DNA of 42,267 nucleotides from Methanobacteriota archaeon (GTDB lineage: Archaea > Thermoplasmatota > Thermoplasmata > SG8-5). The stretch lies in the NCBI GenBank assembly GCA_030670795.1, contig DAOVAY010000003.1:1-42267 (forward strand), given 5' to 3'. The notes beneath the pieces were generated by a model. The model was given only the letters and a program-made list of their open reading frames with translations. It searched no databases and had not been told where the DNA came from. Positions within the stretch are counted from its first letter, which is position 1, and the number at the start of each line of letters is the position of its first letter. The position numbers and the translations under genes are program-made. Shown here in pieces: positions 27,801 through 37,100 of this stretch.

Positions 27801-27918
27801 CGATCGGCATTTGCCCGGAAGACATGACAGTATCCAAATCTGAAGATACAGACGTCTGACCTAAGGTCGAAAGACCGACAATCAATGCTATGGCGATAAC
27901 AACGCGGTTGCCCATCAA
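21865..27918 (-). CDS. Giant secreted parallel beta-helix protein with TolB-like beta-propeller repeats and a C-terminal GWNL module
   Basis: Signal peptide MMGNRVVIAIALIVGLSTLGQTSVSS; many beta-helix repeats (NNGIYCSGSYAMISGSEVSDNSYGIYCSNSAPEIGSTNITSNNYGIYIYSSGP); propeller repeats (DWLVWQDNKDGNWEIYAYNL, TIVWADLRSGNLDIYAY, HIAWSDERNGNYDIYMFN); C-terminus ADTVWVIDW. Confidence 0.9.
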   Translation of the reverse strand: MMGNRVVIAIALIVGLSTLGQTSVSSDLDTVMSSGQMPIEGSFTLLSDWNVSTDESYANATIYLEGNLTVLASGSLTLVNSTLMLNLSENGEHWIDVYGGFNMVDLDGNPLTPDDASLMCSNESGFSYRFEAFDGSTLGLNNSIVTDCGFSSSYKGITVRTQDASFEGMDFTDNYYALSLRKDGAVVRNCTFQGNYLGVEMYLVDCVFDNNTISNSTSSGVYIYSASPVIGNSRFLSNAQGLNLRYSDAVVESCNISSSTDTGLNLYSSSPLVVNSTLSNTMDLRAVTDSFPGFLNTTLNESSISISFGLHASVGQFVDVSVKNTTGSPMNNITVSILDNGGNPASVGVTNTSGIVVGLCFRERFLTSSGSFDFGTHRVIGFSLEQGNVWYGENSTVLAADGCCEVEVDVNPSDVHVWAEYHTITGFESYSQSRIIAMDNVLVDWGGNLSVNESDIMFLSNRSASLEILCMDGSLLLADSDIYSIGTTDPLMPGRVNIQVDSGCTAELTDLELRWMVKLGISSDSVHVENVNITHSDGCGIEINGNSEPVVENVTVEWARNGINLAFGNGQVSNVSLSLIRNYGLYAGQANSAVSNLSVSGASRGVYSLSSTLDLSDLNIQSCSYGIYSMYSLLDLTNCTFQSSSRYGIYDLGGSLKMLDCEVLDGETGLWLQDSDLIHWIDSSTIEGNTYGIRADECNPVIVNSTLSNLIDITLRRATNAAVVNSTLNLNNISVMTSSYVDIGAWAYVTVLNQTLEPVNDSRVSLFDSEGRVCASDVTDANGTTGALAFRQQRILWNRTETYAPHKLMAFKTDNGSMVGENVTTLSPDENVIITVSDAGSDWIVWTNDHIVSSNESYTDKTIVAEGDVTVQDGAVLEMVDSSLWTFNDESPIVTVIDGYLNIKNATLAPISTVAPLQPGDFLLKYGEDSSGLIEDSALSNLKSIEVRSDSLTMVNSRLEQFTSSGINVQNSAPTIENVTITLCYDGIFSDSGSPIIKNSTVFENGRHGMYAISGTPNIIGTQFLYNIQGLKLTAEANAWITGCTAEENTHGFHFTDSSPFLEDSSAVHNSNNGIYCSGSYAMISGSEVSDNSYGIYCSNSAPEIGSTNITSNNYGIYIYSSGPYIENCRIDGNMYGIYNMGDAEDLEIEVFESGRGKEVATQVDGGFHDGYGIRLPKRAVLKAAGMAIEGNEVRNEPVIEDSHFQVGQTIYKDWLVWQDNKDGNWEIYAYNLSVDSNGNGVPNYMETPQLVNDPALVRITDHPNAQLNPKLWEDTIVWADLRSGNLDIYAYTASNDTEWCVLEHPATQWKPAIYGDHIAWSDERNGNYDIYMFNISGGEISRLSTSDREDLSPRMYEDKIVWYSYSGSPGGEEHSDIFLFNISQWKLTQVTNDLPIQYSPSVYKNYILWHDNRHGNWEIYQYKIGSTEERITNEVEQSFAAHMYENRIVYYFHDRVQDIWSVRMYDMSTGIQTDIEPKTNGDSHPVIYEDRIAWLNKTNGKYDVYVLNFSLIGHPYNVTVDIGCDGDNEFVWPGLFDSRDKLSASVFRSELESFLPGIGGGSMDIPINISFENTGRVGLDTLYIRYDLPTFVISSSISNSTSSGAYCFGSRPRFINSTFESNPTDVTVLSDGDPLLLNSTFSEANLSFAGKAANLTVQNFLHVKTQTVMGAPLNASIEVQDNGQVIFDKTVGDDGIVQWVVVTDARLNSTGKNENMTIVTASLGPYLFVDNPRDVDMGTSHWEVFITDPTPPEVSNIFPIPDWPYNGLDPTISVWVTDTSGVNLSTVRLYVQGYTIFYDSNPVPDGYNISYNHVPGFSDGEVVQCRIVAENVYGARVDYSWSFIINLSVQTFTVQLYTGWNLVSIPFDPPNKSIESVLGSIAGSYDTVQAYNASDSLDPWKTYSVDRPAVLNDLTELDKKMGFWIRVTENCTLWVSGTPEITAINLVAGWNLVGYPTLNDTVKMGTALWGTSADAVEGFDPAAAYHLVELPSSYIMKPGEAYWVHVPADTVWVIDW

Positions 27919-27942
27919 AGGGAATAATGTCTGCCAATTTAC

Positions 27943-29145
27943 TTAAATGTTGTTGTAGATGGCATCGGCCACGGCCAGCGCCTTTTTTGTCTCCCCCACG
28001 TCGTGCACGCGCACGATGTCGGCTCCGTTTGCCGCGGCCAGCACCATTGAGGCCAGACTTCCTTCCCGCCTCTGGTCCGCTTCTCCGCCGGATATTTTGC
28101 CTATGAACGACTTTCTTGAGGTTCCGACTAGGACGGGCGCACCCAGTATCCTCAATTCGCCCAACCGCCCGATGATTTCCAGGTTGTGCTCCACTGTCTT
28201 TCCGAATCCGATTCCCGGGTCCACAATGAAATTTTCAGGTTTCACTCCCAGGTCTACCGCCCGCTCGATCTGCTCACCAAGATGGTCGACTATATCGTCC
28301 ATCACGTCGCTGTAAACTGGGTCATTCTGCATTGCGCCCGGCTCTCCTAGCATGTGCATTATAACTACCGGAATACCGGCATCGGCCGCGACCTTAATCA
28401 TGTCATCGTCACGAAGGCCGCCCACTACATTTACCATGCTGGCCCCGGCTTCGACTGCTTTCTTGAGCACTTCCGGTTTCCTTGTGTCTATGGAGATAGG
28501 CACATCCGAATCGGAAAGCGCCTCGATGACGGGAATTGCTCTGCCAAGCTCTTCTTCAAGGCTAACTGGCTCCGCACCGGGCCTCGTACTCTCCCCGCCT
28601 ACGTCTATGATGTCCGCACCTTGTTCTATCATGTCTTTCGCATGCTCCGTTGCGATATCGTGATCGAGGAATTTGCCCCCGTCCGAGAAGGAGTCCGGGG
28701 TAACGTTCAGAATCCCCATGACAAGGGTTCGCTCTCCGAGCCTCAATTCCTTATTTCCACAGGCCAGTGTGCGATTTCTGGAAGCGGATGAGGTTTCGAC
28801 GGCATCTTCGATTTTCTCAGCCATCTCTTTCAATCCGAAGGGCTGTTTTCTCAGTTTCCCTATGGCGATCTGGAATTGCCTCTCCGTGCCCATGATGAGC
28901 GCGTCCGTGGGCTTTGATAAATCAGATATGGCATCGTAAGAAATCGCCGCTTCACCGCCCACTGCCAGCATCTCCTGTTTGAGAACATTCGCGCCCCTGG
29001 GGTCAAGCTCACGGGTCATGAAGACGAGGTATCTTGATTTGGGTGCCATGATGTCGACGCCTTCTTGGCATACGCCGATTTCCTGCATGTCCTGTATGAC
29101 TCTGTCTTGGGCACTCGCCGTCCGGAGGTAAAGCCTGCCTGACAT
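27943..29145 (-). CDS. folP: Dihydropteroate synthase with N-terminal extension
   Basis: LVMGILNVTPDSFSDGGKFL, IIDVGGESTRPGAEPV, SIDTRKPEV, VDPGIGFGKTVEHN, GTSRKSFIG. Listed ORF to 29334 runs through a hairpin region; ATG at 29145 (MSGRLYLRTASA) preferred. Confidence 0.92.
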   Translation of the reverse strand: MSGRLYLRTASAQDRVIQDMQEIGVCQEGVDIMAPKSRYLVFMTRELDPRGANVLKQEMLAVGGEAAISYDAISDLSKPTDALIMGTERQFQIAIGKLRKQPFGLKEMAEKIEDAVETSSASRNRTLACGNKELRLGERTLVMGILNVTPDSFSDGGKFLDHDIATEHAKDMIEQGADIIDVGGESTRPGAEPVSLEEELGRAIPVIEALSDSDVPISIDTRKPEVLKKAVEAGASMVNVVGGLRDDDMIKVAADAGIPVVIMHMLGEPGAMQNDPVYSDVMDDIVDHLGEQIERAVDLGVKPENFIVDPGIGFGKTVEHNLEIIGRLGELRILGAPVLVGTSRKSFIGKISGGEADQRREGSLASMVLAAANGADIVRVHDVGETKKALAVADAIYNNI

Positions 29146-29193
29146 CGAAGGGGAGAACAGGGCGTAAAATTTAAACTTTGCAGTGGTAGGGTT

Positions 29194-29283
29194 TGCGTCA
29201 AGAAAGACATGCCCTGCCTGTAAGGGCGGGGTTCGTGACGCACAAATCAGCTCCGATTCAACACCCCGTGTGTTAGCGCGGGG
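29194..29283. repeat. Two tandem perfect hairpins (IS200/IS605 terminus-like or MITE-like)
   Basis: CCCTGCC-TGTAAG-GGCGGGG (29212-29231), bracketed by TGCGTCA (29194-29200) and TGACGCA (29236-29242); then CCCCGTG-TGTTAG-CGCGGGG (29264-29283). Both have 7-bp stems and 6-nt TGTNAG loops. Confidence 0.6.
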
Positions 29284-29388
29284 ATATCTAAGCAATTGGT
29301 AAGAGATAAAAATAAGTACACACATGACTCTCAAGGCTTTGGCAATGAACCTGAAATATTTGAAAAGGGCATGGAGATACAGATAAAC

Positions 29389-30009
29389 ATGACGGAAATT
29401 TTAAAATGGCAACCGGAAATTCCTTTGCCCCAAGACGCGGTCGGACGCATCTCGCAGTTACTCAAAGAAGGAGAAGTGATGGTGTACCCGACAACGACCT
29501 TATACGGATTGGGAGCTAGCATATACTCCGAAGCCGGAATGAAAAGGCTGTGGGAGTTGAAGCGAAGACCCGCGTACATGCCCTTCTCCGTGATGGCAGC
29601 GGAAAAGGACATACTGAAATTATGCTCCGTCCCGGATATTGCCAGGTCGTTTATTGACTCCCATGACATCTCCATCACCGCCATCCTCCCGGCGCTGGAT
29701 CCTGCCCCCGAATCCGCGGTTTACAAGGGAACGTTGGCTCTCCGACTACCCTGCTCGAAGCTCTGCAACTCTATTGTCGAAGCCATAGGGCCTATCACCG
29801 CAACCAGCGCCAACGTGCACGGCAAAGGCGCACCGGTCACAGTCGAAGAGGCAAGAAAACAGCTGGGAGACGATGTTCCCCTCTACATTGACGGCGGTAT
29901 GCTGGCAGGAACGCCGACCACGCTGGTAGATTTTACAGGTGAATCGCCGAAAATACTTAGGGAGGGTGCGATTTCCGCACAGGAGGTGGCGGAGCTCTAT
30001 GGACGGTGA
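29389..30009 (+). CDS. Sua5/YrdC/YciO family L-threonylcarbamoyladenylate synthase
   Basis: EGEVMVYPTTTLYGLGASIYSEAGMKRLWELKRRP, ALRLPCSKLCNSIVEAIGPITATSANVHGKGAP. Listed ORF starts at 29296; ATG at 29371 or 29389 more likely. Confidence 0.88.
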   Translation: MTEILKWQPEIPLPQDAVGRISQLLKEGEVMVYPTTTLYGLGASIYSEAGMKRLWELKRRPAYMPFSVMAAEKDILKLCSVPDIARSFIDSHDISITAILPALDPAPESAVYKGTLALRLPCSKLCNSIVEAIGPITATSANVHGKGAPVTVEEARKQLGDDVPLYIDGGMLAGTPTTLVDFTGESPKILREGAISAQEVAELYGR

Positions 30010-30889
30010 CGCCAGGGAGAAATATCTCAAGGCCGGCAACATAGCCTCCAAGGTCCGTGATGAGACCAAGTCCATGATTACGGAGGGTGCGTTACTTCTG
30101 GATGTAGCCGAGTTTGCCGAATCCGAGATTGTGCGGCTGGGGGGCCAGATTGCATTTCCGATTAACATATCCATAGACAGCAACGCAGCTCATTTTACCC
30201 CTCATTCAAACGACAAGTTAAGATTTAAGGTCGGAAATTTGGTGAAGCTCGACCTAGGTGTGCATGTGGACGGTTACATCGCGGACACGGCCCTCACGGA
30301 GGAGGTGTCCACAAATCGCTGGCAGGACCTCATCATTGCTTCTACCATGGCACTGGACATGGTCATAGATACTGTCAAATCCGGCATCAAGACGGGCGAA
30401 TTGGGCACGGTGATTGAGGGGGTGATAGAATCGAGGGGGTTCTTGCCCATCAGCAATCTATCCGGCCACGCAATGAAAAGGTATAATCTGCATGCGGGTG
30501 TGAGTGTACCGAATGTGTCGGACAAATCCGTGGATAAGCTGACGCCCGGAATGGTCGTGGCCATAGAGCCTTTCGCCACCAACGGGGCAGGCAGGGTTGC
30601 GGGTCGCAAGAGTGGAAACATATTCAGACAGATAAGGGACAGACCTTTGCCGAATTCCGAGCTGAACGCGCTTTTTGAGATTATTAAAACCGAATTCAAG
30701 GGCCTGCCTTTCTCGGAGAGAAACATAGCCAAGCATGTGAAAAATTCAGACAAGATGCTGAGAAAGCTTCTGAAGCAAGGTGCGGTATCCACATATCCGG
30801 TCCTCAAGGACGTGAAGGGCGGCATGGTGTCCCAGGCGGAGCACACTCTTATCGTAACAGGCGATGGTTGTAAGATAACGACCAGATGA
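29999..30889 (+). CDS. map: Methionine aminopeptidase, type II (archaeal/eukaryotic)
   Basis: KAGNIASKVRDE, FPINISIDSNAAHFTPHSND, VKLDLGVHVDGYIADTA, NLSGHAMKRYNLHAGVSVPN, VAIEPFATNGAGRV. ATG 29999 overlaps the sua5 3' end. Confidence 0.93.
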   Translation: MDGDAREKYLKAGNIASKVRDETKSMITEGALLLDVAEFAESEIVRLGGQIAFPINISIDSNAAHFTPHSNDKLRFKVGNLVKLDLGVHVDGYIADTALTEEVSTNRWQDLIIASTMALDMVIDTVKSGIKTGELGTVIEGVIESRGFLPISNLSGHAMKRYNLHAGVSVPNVSDKSVDKLTPGMVVAIEPFATNGAGRVAGRKSGNIFRQIRDRPLPNSELNALFEIIKTEFKGLPFSERNIAKHVKNSDKMLRKLLKQGAVSTYPVLKDVKGGMVSQAEHTLIVTGDGCKITTR

Positions 30890-30891
30890 AG

Positions 30892-31833
30892 TTAGAGTCT
30901 CAGTTCCCCCTCTTTCATCACAACGACATTGTCCACTGTCACGGTCGGATTTTTTATTACCCCGACGAGGTGAACCGGACACTTGATTGTGCCGCCAAAG
31001 ACAGAATTGTCCCCGAACCCTACGTTTACGGTGCCCTGGACCTTGGAGTCCTCCAGCACTCTTCCTATTATCTTCGCGTTCGGGTTCAGGCCCATGCCGA
31101 ACTTGGCAACGTTACGACCGTGCTTTCCCGCTCTGTTCAGCTCCTTTACCACCTCTTGGGCACCGGTGATGCGGGTCGCATATCCGTCCTTCACCAATAC
31201 TTTGACCGGGTTCAGCAGGGTGTCTATAAAACTACCGTCGAACATCAACGTGCCCTCGGCCGAGCCCTCAACCGGTGAAATGAACAATTCCCCGGCTGGC
31301 AGGTTGGTGAAATCGCCCCTTCGATGACATATGCCGCTGTCCTCGGTGATCCAGTTCCTTCCCTTGAGGCTCATCGTTAGCTCAGTACCCAGGTCTGACA
31401 TTATCTTCAATGACTTGCTTCTCCTGACCTTTCTGGCCACCCGCAAAATCGTTCTCCTTATCTCCCTGAAATCGGCGGTCATTCCCCCCTCGTTCATCAT
31501 CTCTTCCGTGATGCCTGGCATAGTAGCGATTCTGGCGCCCGCTTTGGACGCTCTGCGCCTGGCCATTGTGTGTGACAGTGTCTTGTCCGTGGCGATGACA
31601 ATGACGTCCATCTCCTTCATTAACCTCGCTATTGGAATGGGAGGTTCCTCTCCCTCTGTCTTCAGATCAGGTATCTTAACCAGTATGGTCTCCGCGCCAA
31701 TGTCCAAAGATGCATGATAAAGTGATTGGGCGATGCCCTCCCTGGAATCGTCCGTGAGCACGAGTACTTCTTCTCTTTTTTTCACGTTTAGGCATGTCTC
31801 AATGGTCACTTTTGCCCCGTCAACCGTTGTCAT
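30892..31833 (-). CDS. M29-like (leucyl aminopeptidase/aminopeptidase T-like) protein with altered metal-ligand motifs
   Basis: HRRGDFTNLPAGELFISPVEGSAEGTLMFDGSF, NPNAKIIGRVLEDSKVQGTVNVGFGDNSVFGGTIKCPVHLVGVI. Confidence 0.75.
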   Translation of the reverse strand: MTTVDGAKVTIETCLNVKKREEVLVLTDDSREGIAQSLYHASLDIGAETILVKIPDLKTEGEEPPIPIARLMKEMDVIVIATDKTLSHTMARRRASKAGARIATMPGITEEMMNEGGMTADFREIRRTILRVARKVRRSKSLKIMSDLGTELTMSLKGRNWITEDSGICHRRGDFTNLPAGELFISPVEGSAEGTLMFDGSFIDTLLNPVKVLVKDGYATRITGAQEVVKELNRAGKHGRNVAKFGMGLNPNAKIIGRVLEDSKVQGTVNVGFGDNSVFGGTIKCPVHLVGVIKNPTVTVDNVVVMKEGELRL

Positions 31834-31956
31834 ATCTCTCAGACTGGAATTGAAGGGAACAGATAAAAACGTTTGGATTTGGAATTTACCCCAATATACA
31901 ATTCAATTTGTAGATACTAATTAATTAATATAACCTCTATCTTAATCCTGGTTCGA

Positions 31957-32645
31957 ATGTCTGATTTGAAGCAAGCGCTGAAGGACCTGGCTGACGGGAA
32001 GCCAGTATTCGCCTACGATGCCGATGGGAGGGAAGAGGAAACCGACATTATATTGGCTTCGGAGTTTGTCAGGCCGGAAGACGTCAGATTCATGCGCCAG
32101 AACGGTGGTGGGTTGATATGCGCGACCGTGACAGATAAATTAGCCAAGAAGTTGGACCTGCCTTTTCTGGTGGACGTATTTAAGGCTGCGGAATCCCGAT
32201 TTCCCGTTCTTAGAAATTTCCTGCCAGATAGTCTACCTTATGATACTAAGTCCGCTTTCTCTCTGACCATCAATCACAGAAAGTGTTATACGGGCATTAC
32301 CGATAAAGACAGAGCCATGACCATATCCGAGTTCGGAAAGCTCGTTGGGGAAGTGAATAACGGCTTGGATACGTCGTTAACGGCAGAACTTTTTACTTCA
32401 AATTTCAGAACTCCCGGACACGTTTTCCTGCTTCGGACCTCCGAGGAAATCCTGAAGGATAGATTCGGGCACACGGAGCTGTCCACGGCGCTCTGCATAA
32501 TGGCAGGCCTAACGCCTTCGGCCGCAATCTGCGAGATGATGGGTGATGATGACAATGCACTTTCCAAAGAACTATCCAGGGAATTTGCCGAGTCGAACGA
32601 GTATCAGTTTTTGGAGGGGAAAGACATAGTGGAGGCTTGGAAAGA

Positions 32646-32658
<13 letters not shown>
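31957..32658 (+). CDS. ribB: 3,4-dihydroxy-2-butanone 4-phosphate synthase
   Basis: GKPVFAYDADGREEETDIILASEFV, FMRQNGGGLICATV, FRTPGHVFLLR, GHTELSTALCIMAGLTPSAAICEMM. Confidence 0.93.
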
Positions 32659-33562
<904 letters not shown>

Positions 33563-33590
33563 TAAGGATTAATGAAAGGGAGGTAGATAA

Positions 33591-33992
33591 ATGAACATAG
33601 GAATAGTTGTGAGCGAATTCAATTATGACATCACCATGGTGATGTTGGAACGGGCAAAGGCACACGCGGATTTCCTGGGTGCGAAGGTCGTCGAGACCAT
33701 TCACGTACCGGGCGTATACGACATGCCGTTAGCCGTCAAAAAACTGCTGAAGAAGAAGAACATCGACGGCGTTGTGACGCTCGGCGCGGTAATCGAGGGC
33801 GAGACCGACCATGACGACATTGTCATAGGCCAGTCCAGCAGAAAGCTGACCGATCTCAGTGTTGAATTCGACAAGCCGGTGGGACTTGGCGTTACGGGTC
33901 CGGGCATGTCCCGGCTTCAGGCAGAGGAGCGCGTGGAAAGGGCCAAGGCTGCAGTGGAAAGCGTCGTCAAGATGCACAAGAGATTGAAGTAG
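33591..33992 (+). CDS. ribH: 6,7-dimethyl-8-ribityllumazine synthase
   Basis: IGIVVSEFNYDITMVMLERA, HVPGVYDMPLAVKKLLKKKNIDGVVTLGAVIEGETDHDDIV. Confidence 0.93.
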   Translation: MNIGIVVSEFNYDITMVMLERAKAHADFLGAKVVETIHVPGVYDMPLAVKKLLKKKNIDGVVTLGAVIEGETDHDDIVIGQSSRKLTDLSVEFDKPVGLGVTGPGMSRLQAEERVERAKAAVESVVKMHKRLK

Positions 33993-34007
33993 CCGGTTGT
34001 AGATAAC

Positions 34008-34466
34008 ATGGAGCTAAAGCCCATCGGCATAGTGCATTCGCCATACAAGACCATGAGCGACGCACCCGTCCAGCCGAGTTTCTCCGATGATGAAGGGGAG
34101 ATTGAGATATTCGAGGAATACGCCGATGGTTTGAAGGACATCGAGGGCTTTTCGCACATCTGGGTCATATTTCAATTTCATAAATCCGAGGGGTACGGGC
34201 TTCATGTCACACCATACCTGGATGACGAATTGCGCGGCGTGTTCGCCTGCAGAGCTCCCAGAAGACCGAACCCCATAGGCATGTCCTTGGTAGAGCTGGT
34301 GGAGCGCGAAGGCAATATTCTGAAAATCAGAGGGCTGGACATGCTCGACGAAACACCAGTGCTCGACATCAAGCCTTATGTCGGTGTTTTCGACGAAGAC
34401 ACAAACGTTCGGATAGGCTGGCTGGAAGGAAAAGCCAATGGTGGCAGGGAAAAGAAGGGCGGATGA
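34008..34466 (+). CDS. TsaA/TrmO family tRNA (m6t6A) methyltransferase
   Basis: PIGIVHSPYKT, IEGFSHIWVIFQFH, GVFACRAPRRPNPIGMSLVEL, LDMLDETPVLDIKPYV. Confidence 0.9.
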   Translation: MELKPIGIVHSPYKTMSDAPVQPSFSDDEGEIEIFEEYADGLKDIEGFSHIWVIFQFHKSEGYGLHVTPYLDDELRGVFACRAPRRPNPIGMSLVELVEREGNILKIRGLDMLDETPVLDIKPYVGVFDEDTNVRIGWLEGKANGGREKKGG

Positions 34467-34472
34467 TTCTTC

Positions 34473-36989
34473 TCATAGAATCGTGAAAACGTGAGGGTCC
34501 GGCTCACCGATGATAGGGCTAGTTTCGCTCCTTCCTGAACCGTCAGTTGCTTGGATGTAATATTGAATCGTTGACCCTGAGGTCTGGCCAGGTATGAACG
34601 CTCTGTACTGGTCCCTATTTACATATGACATCGGGAGTACATTGAAAAATATATCAGTAGAGAGTTTCCAGTAAACGTCATAGGTGTTCAGAGGGTTCAT
34701 GCTGTATGCGGTTATATTCGCGGTGATTTCTATCGGGGTACTGTCAGGTTGCGGCTGAATAACGGGATAATGCTGAATGTAGAGCATTCCGAGGTCGGGT
34801 ATGCCCTTGGCCCTGCAATGAAGTGCGTCCGTAGAATCCCAGGGCGCGGAACCGAGCTCAGTGAAACCGAGGACCTCGTACCCGGGCATAGCCGTTTGGT
34901 AGGATGCAATTGCAGCAGCGTCCCATGCGCCACCTGTAATTGGTACCAAAACCTTGTTGTTCAGTATCAGGCAGTTGGTGTACGGTTCATCATTGGGTGT
35001 CCAGACGCGATATATCTCGTACGGTGTGCCGTAAGATGAGGTGTAGGTTGAAAAATTTGCCACTGCACTCTCTATATGGAAATACCGGTCATGGGCGGGT
35101 GGGACCTCGCGAACCATTATCTTGTCCACATCCAGATACTTCGCCCAACAATCGATGTGTGCTATGTACTCGCCATTCGCATCCGGCACGGTATGATATA
35201 AATCGATACCCAGATGGTCATAAAGCAATTGGTCGACCTGCGCCTTGGTATATCCCAGATTCTCGGATAAAACCAGGTCGGTGGAAATGGAAATCCCAAG
35301 ACCGTCGGTCATGTAATTACCACCCGTGTGTTCTATGTTCATGAAATCAAGAGGTACACCGAGATACCCGCTTGCGACACTGGGTATGTTATTATCGTCG
35401 GGACGTGCCGGTCGATTGTATGTGAAATCCACTATCCCGATGTCATCGTTTCCGTCAGTGATCCACCACGGACCATAATCCCTTGTCCAGTGGCTGTTGG
35501 ATGGAGCGATTATCCACTCGCAATTAGACAGATTCACACCGTTGCTGCCGTAATTGGAGATGGCCGCATCCCTGGTGGCAATATTTGCTACGATAGTGTA
35601 TACCGTGTCGTTTTCCGCCATCTCGGTCACGACCGAATAAGGTAACCCGAGGGGATAACGGATGAGAACGCCCTGCATCCGTTCGAATTCGGCGATATTA
35701 CGAATAGGTGATGTCGTTGTTGTTACAATGACCCAGATAGTGTCCGCAATCGAATGTACCCAGTAGCCTTTACCCGGCTCCATGGTCACACTGGCTAGAT
35801 CACTAGAATCTTGAATTAAATATGGATTTGCGGGATCGGCTACGGCGACCATATCCACCATGTCAAGGGGAAGAGTATCTATGGCACTTATCGGGGTCAG
35901 CGACGGATATCCCACGAGATTCCAACCTGCGTAAAGGGGAATGACTATGATGTCCGCTTGGGTACCTTCAACGTTCAGAGTGCAAGCCTCGGTGACTTTG
36001 AGCCAGACGCCCATTTTATGGTCAATGTCCCACAGCTCATCCAATGAATCCGACCTTAAAACCGAGTTCGACTCCCAGGGGGATAATGGGTCAGTGGCAT
36101 TGTACCACATCGCATACTCCCACTGTCCAGAAATTGAACTGAATACCGCGTCGATGCTGGTATTGTCCTGAATAACAGGAAGGGATATGAGATTCCACCC
36201 AATTGTAAGGGAGAGAGGTATTATATCAGGAGTATTTCCATAGACCAGGATATCATCGATTCTCCACCCCTGGTCGTTGGAATTTCGGCTATCAGCTCCT
36301 GCGTCCCACCTGATGTTTATTGTGTCGCCAATGTATGAACCAAGGTCATAGGTGACATTCTCCCAGCCGGAACTGTGACCGTAAATATCTTCACCAATCA
36401 GGGGATTATTATTTCCATTCCTTGTAGGGCCGTCATACGGCGGTGTTGGCGTTATCAATACCCAGGGACCGCCGGTTCCGGAATTGGACAGCTTCACGTT
36501 TCCTCCGTCATACAACCGAGCATTGGATTCGAAATCTCTCCAGTGCCAGAAGGAAAGTTCCGCATCGAGTGCATTCGATGGAATCACGATGTCGGGGGAG
36601 ATGAGCCAGCTGAGACCACCAGCGCCTGGGTCCAGATAGTTGCCGTTACCGAAATCCCAAGAGAATGAACCTGATTGCGCACCGTTTGATTGAATGGTCC
36701 ATGCTGAGGACCCAGCATCCTGCCCAGTCGTATAACCCGGGTCACCTGATTCCACATCATCGGAGAAGAAGGTGGTCATTCCTCTGCCATCCCTCTCGGG
36801 AATGCTGTCCAATCCATTTTCTTCTTGCCCTGATGTCCCAGGTACTGGCTCATTTACGCCATATACTCCGGTTTCCGTTACGGTAGCGGCAGATTCGGAG
36901 GTATCTATCCCGCCAAAAGAAAAAATCGGCGATACAATCAAAACGAAAGTTAACAAAAGACACAGAGCCCACCTGCTAGTTTTCAACAT
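34473..36989 (-). CDS. Secreted peptidylarginine/agmatine deiminase-family protein (PPAD-like), with N-terminal MAM/jelly-roll-like domain, internal GWNL module and C-terminal Ig-like region
   Basis: Signal peptide (WALCLLLTFVLIVSPIFSFGG); FFSDDVESG...DQGWRIDDILVYG; GWNLISLP..GYWVHSIADTIWVI; deiminase motifs NSHWTRDYGPWW, IEHTGGNYMTDG, AHIDCWAKYLDVDKIMV, STDALHCRAKGIPDLGML. Confidence 0.88.
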   Translation of the reverse strand: MLKTSRWALCLLLTFVLIVSPIFSFGGIDTSESAATVTETGVYGVNEPVPGTSGQEENGLDSIPERDGRGMTTFFSDDVESGDPGYTTGQDAGSSAWTIQSNGAQSGSFSWDFGNGNYLDPGAGGLSWLISPDIVIPSNALDAELSFWHWRDFESNARLYDGGNVKLSNSGTGGPWVLITPTPPYDGPTRNGNNNPLIGEDIYGHSSGWENVTYDLGSYIGDTINIRWDAGADSRNSNDQGWRIDDILVYGNTPDIIPLSLTIGWNLISLPVIQDNTSIDAVFSSISGQWEYAMWYNATDPLSPWESNSVLRSDSLDELWDIDHKMGVWLKVTEACTLNVEGTQADIIVIPLYAGWNLVGYPSLTPISAIDTLPLDMVDMVAVADPANPYLIQDSSDLASVTMEPGKGYWVHSIADTIWVIVTTTTSPIRNIAEFERMQGVLIRYPLGLPYSVVTEMAENDTVYTIVANIATRDAAISNYGSNGVNLSNCEWIIAPSNSHWTRDYGPWWITDGNDDIGIVDFTYNRPARPDDNNIPSVASGYLGVPLDFMNIEHTGGNYMTDGLGISISTDLVLSENLGYTKAQVDQLLYDHLGIDLYHTVPDANGEYIAHIDCWAKYLDVDKIMVREVPPAHDRYFHIESAVANFSTYTSSYGTPYEIYRVWTPNDEPYTNCLILNNKVLVPITGGAWDAAAIASYQTAMPGYEVLGFTELGSAPWDSTDALHCRAKGIPDLGMLYIQHYPVIQPQPDSTPIEITANITAYSMNPLNTYDVYWKLSTDIFFNVLPMSYVNRDQYRAFIPGQTSGSTIQYYIQATDGSGRSETSPIIGEPDPHVFTIL

Positions 36990-37100
36990 AATATAATCTC
37001 CTTACAATCTATATATTAGTATCATAAATCATCTTAAATAAGTTTTGGTCAACCACCCAACACCCGAAACGTTCAATACACCGCAAGCCATCTCCCAAGC

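Noticed and set aside
29146-29334. N-terminal extension of the folP ORF
   Set aside because: It translates the tandem hairpin region; homologous-looking protein begins near 29145.
30886-31717. Plus-strand ORFs opposite the M29-like gene
   Set aside because: Antisense to a conserved family; no start/ribosome-site or domain evidence.
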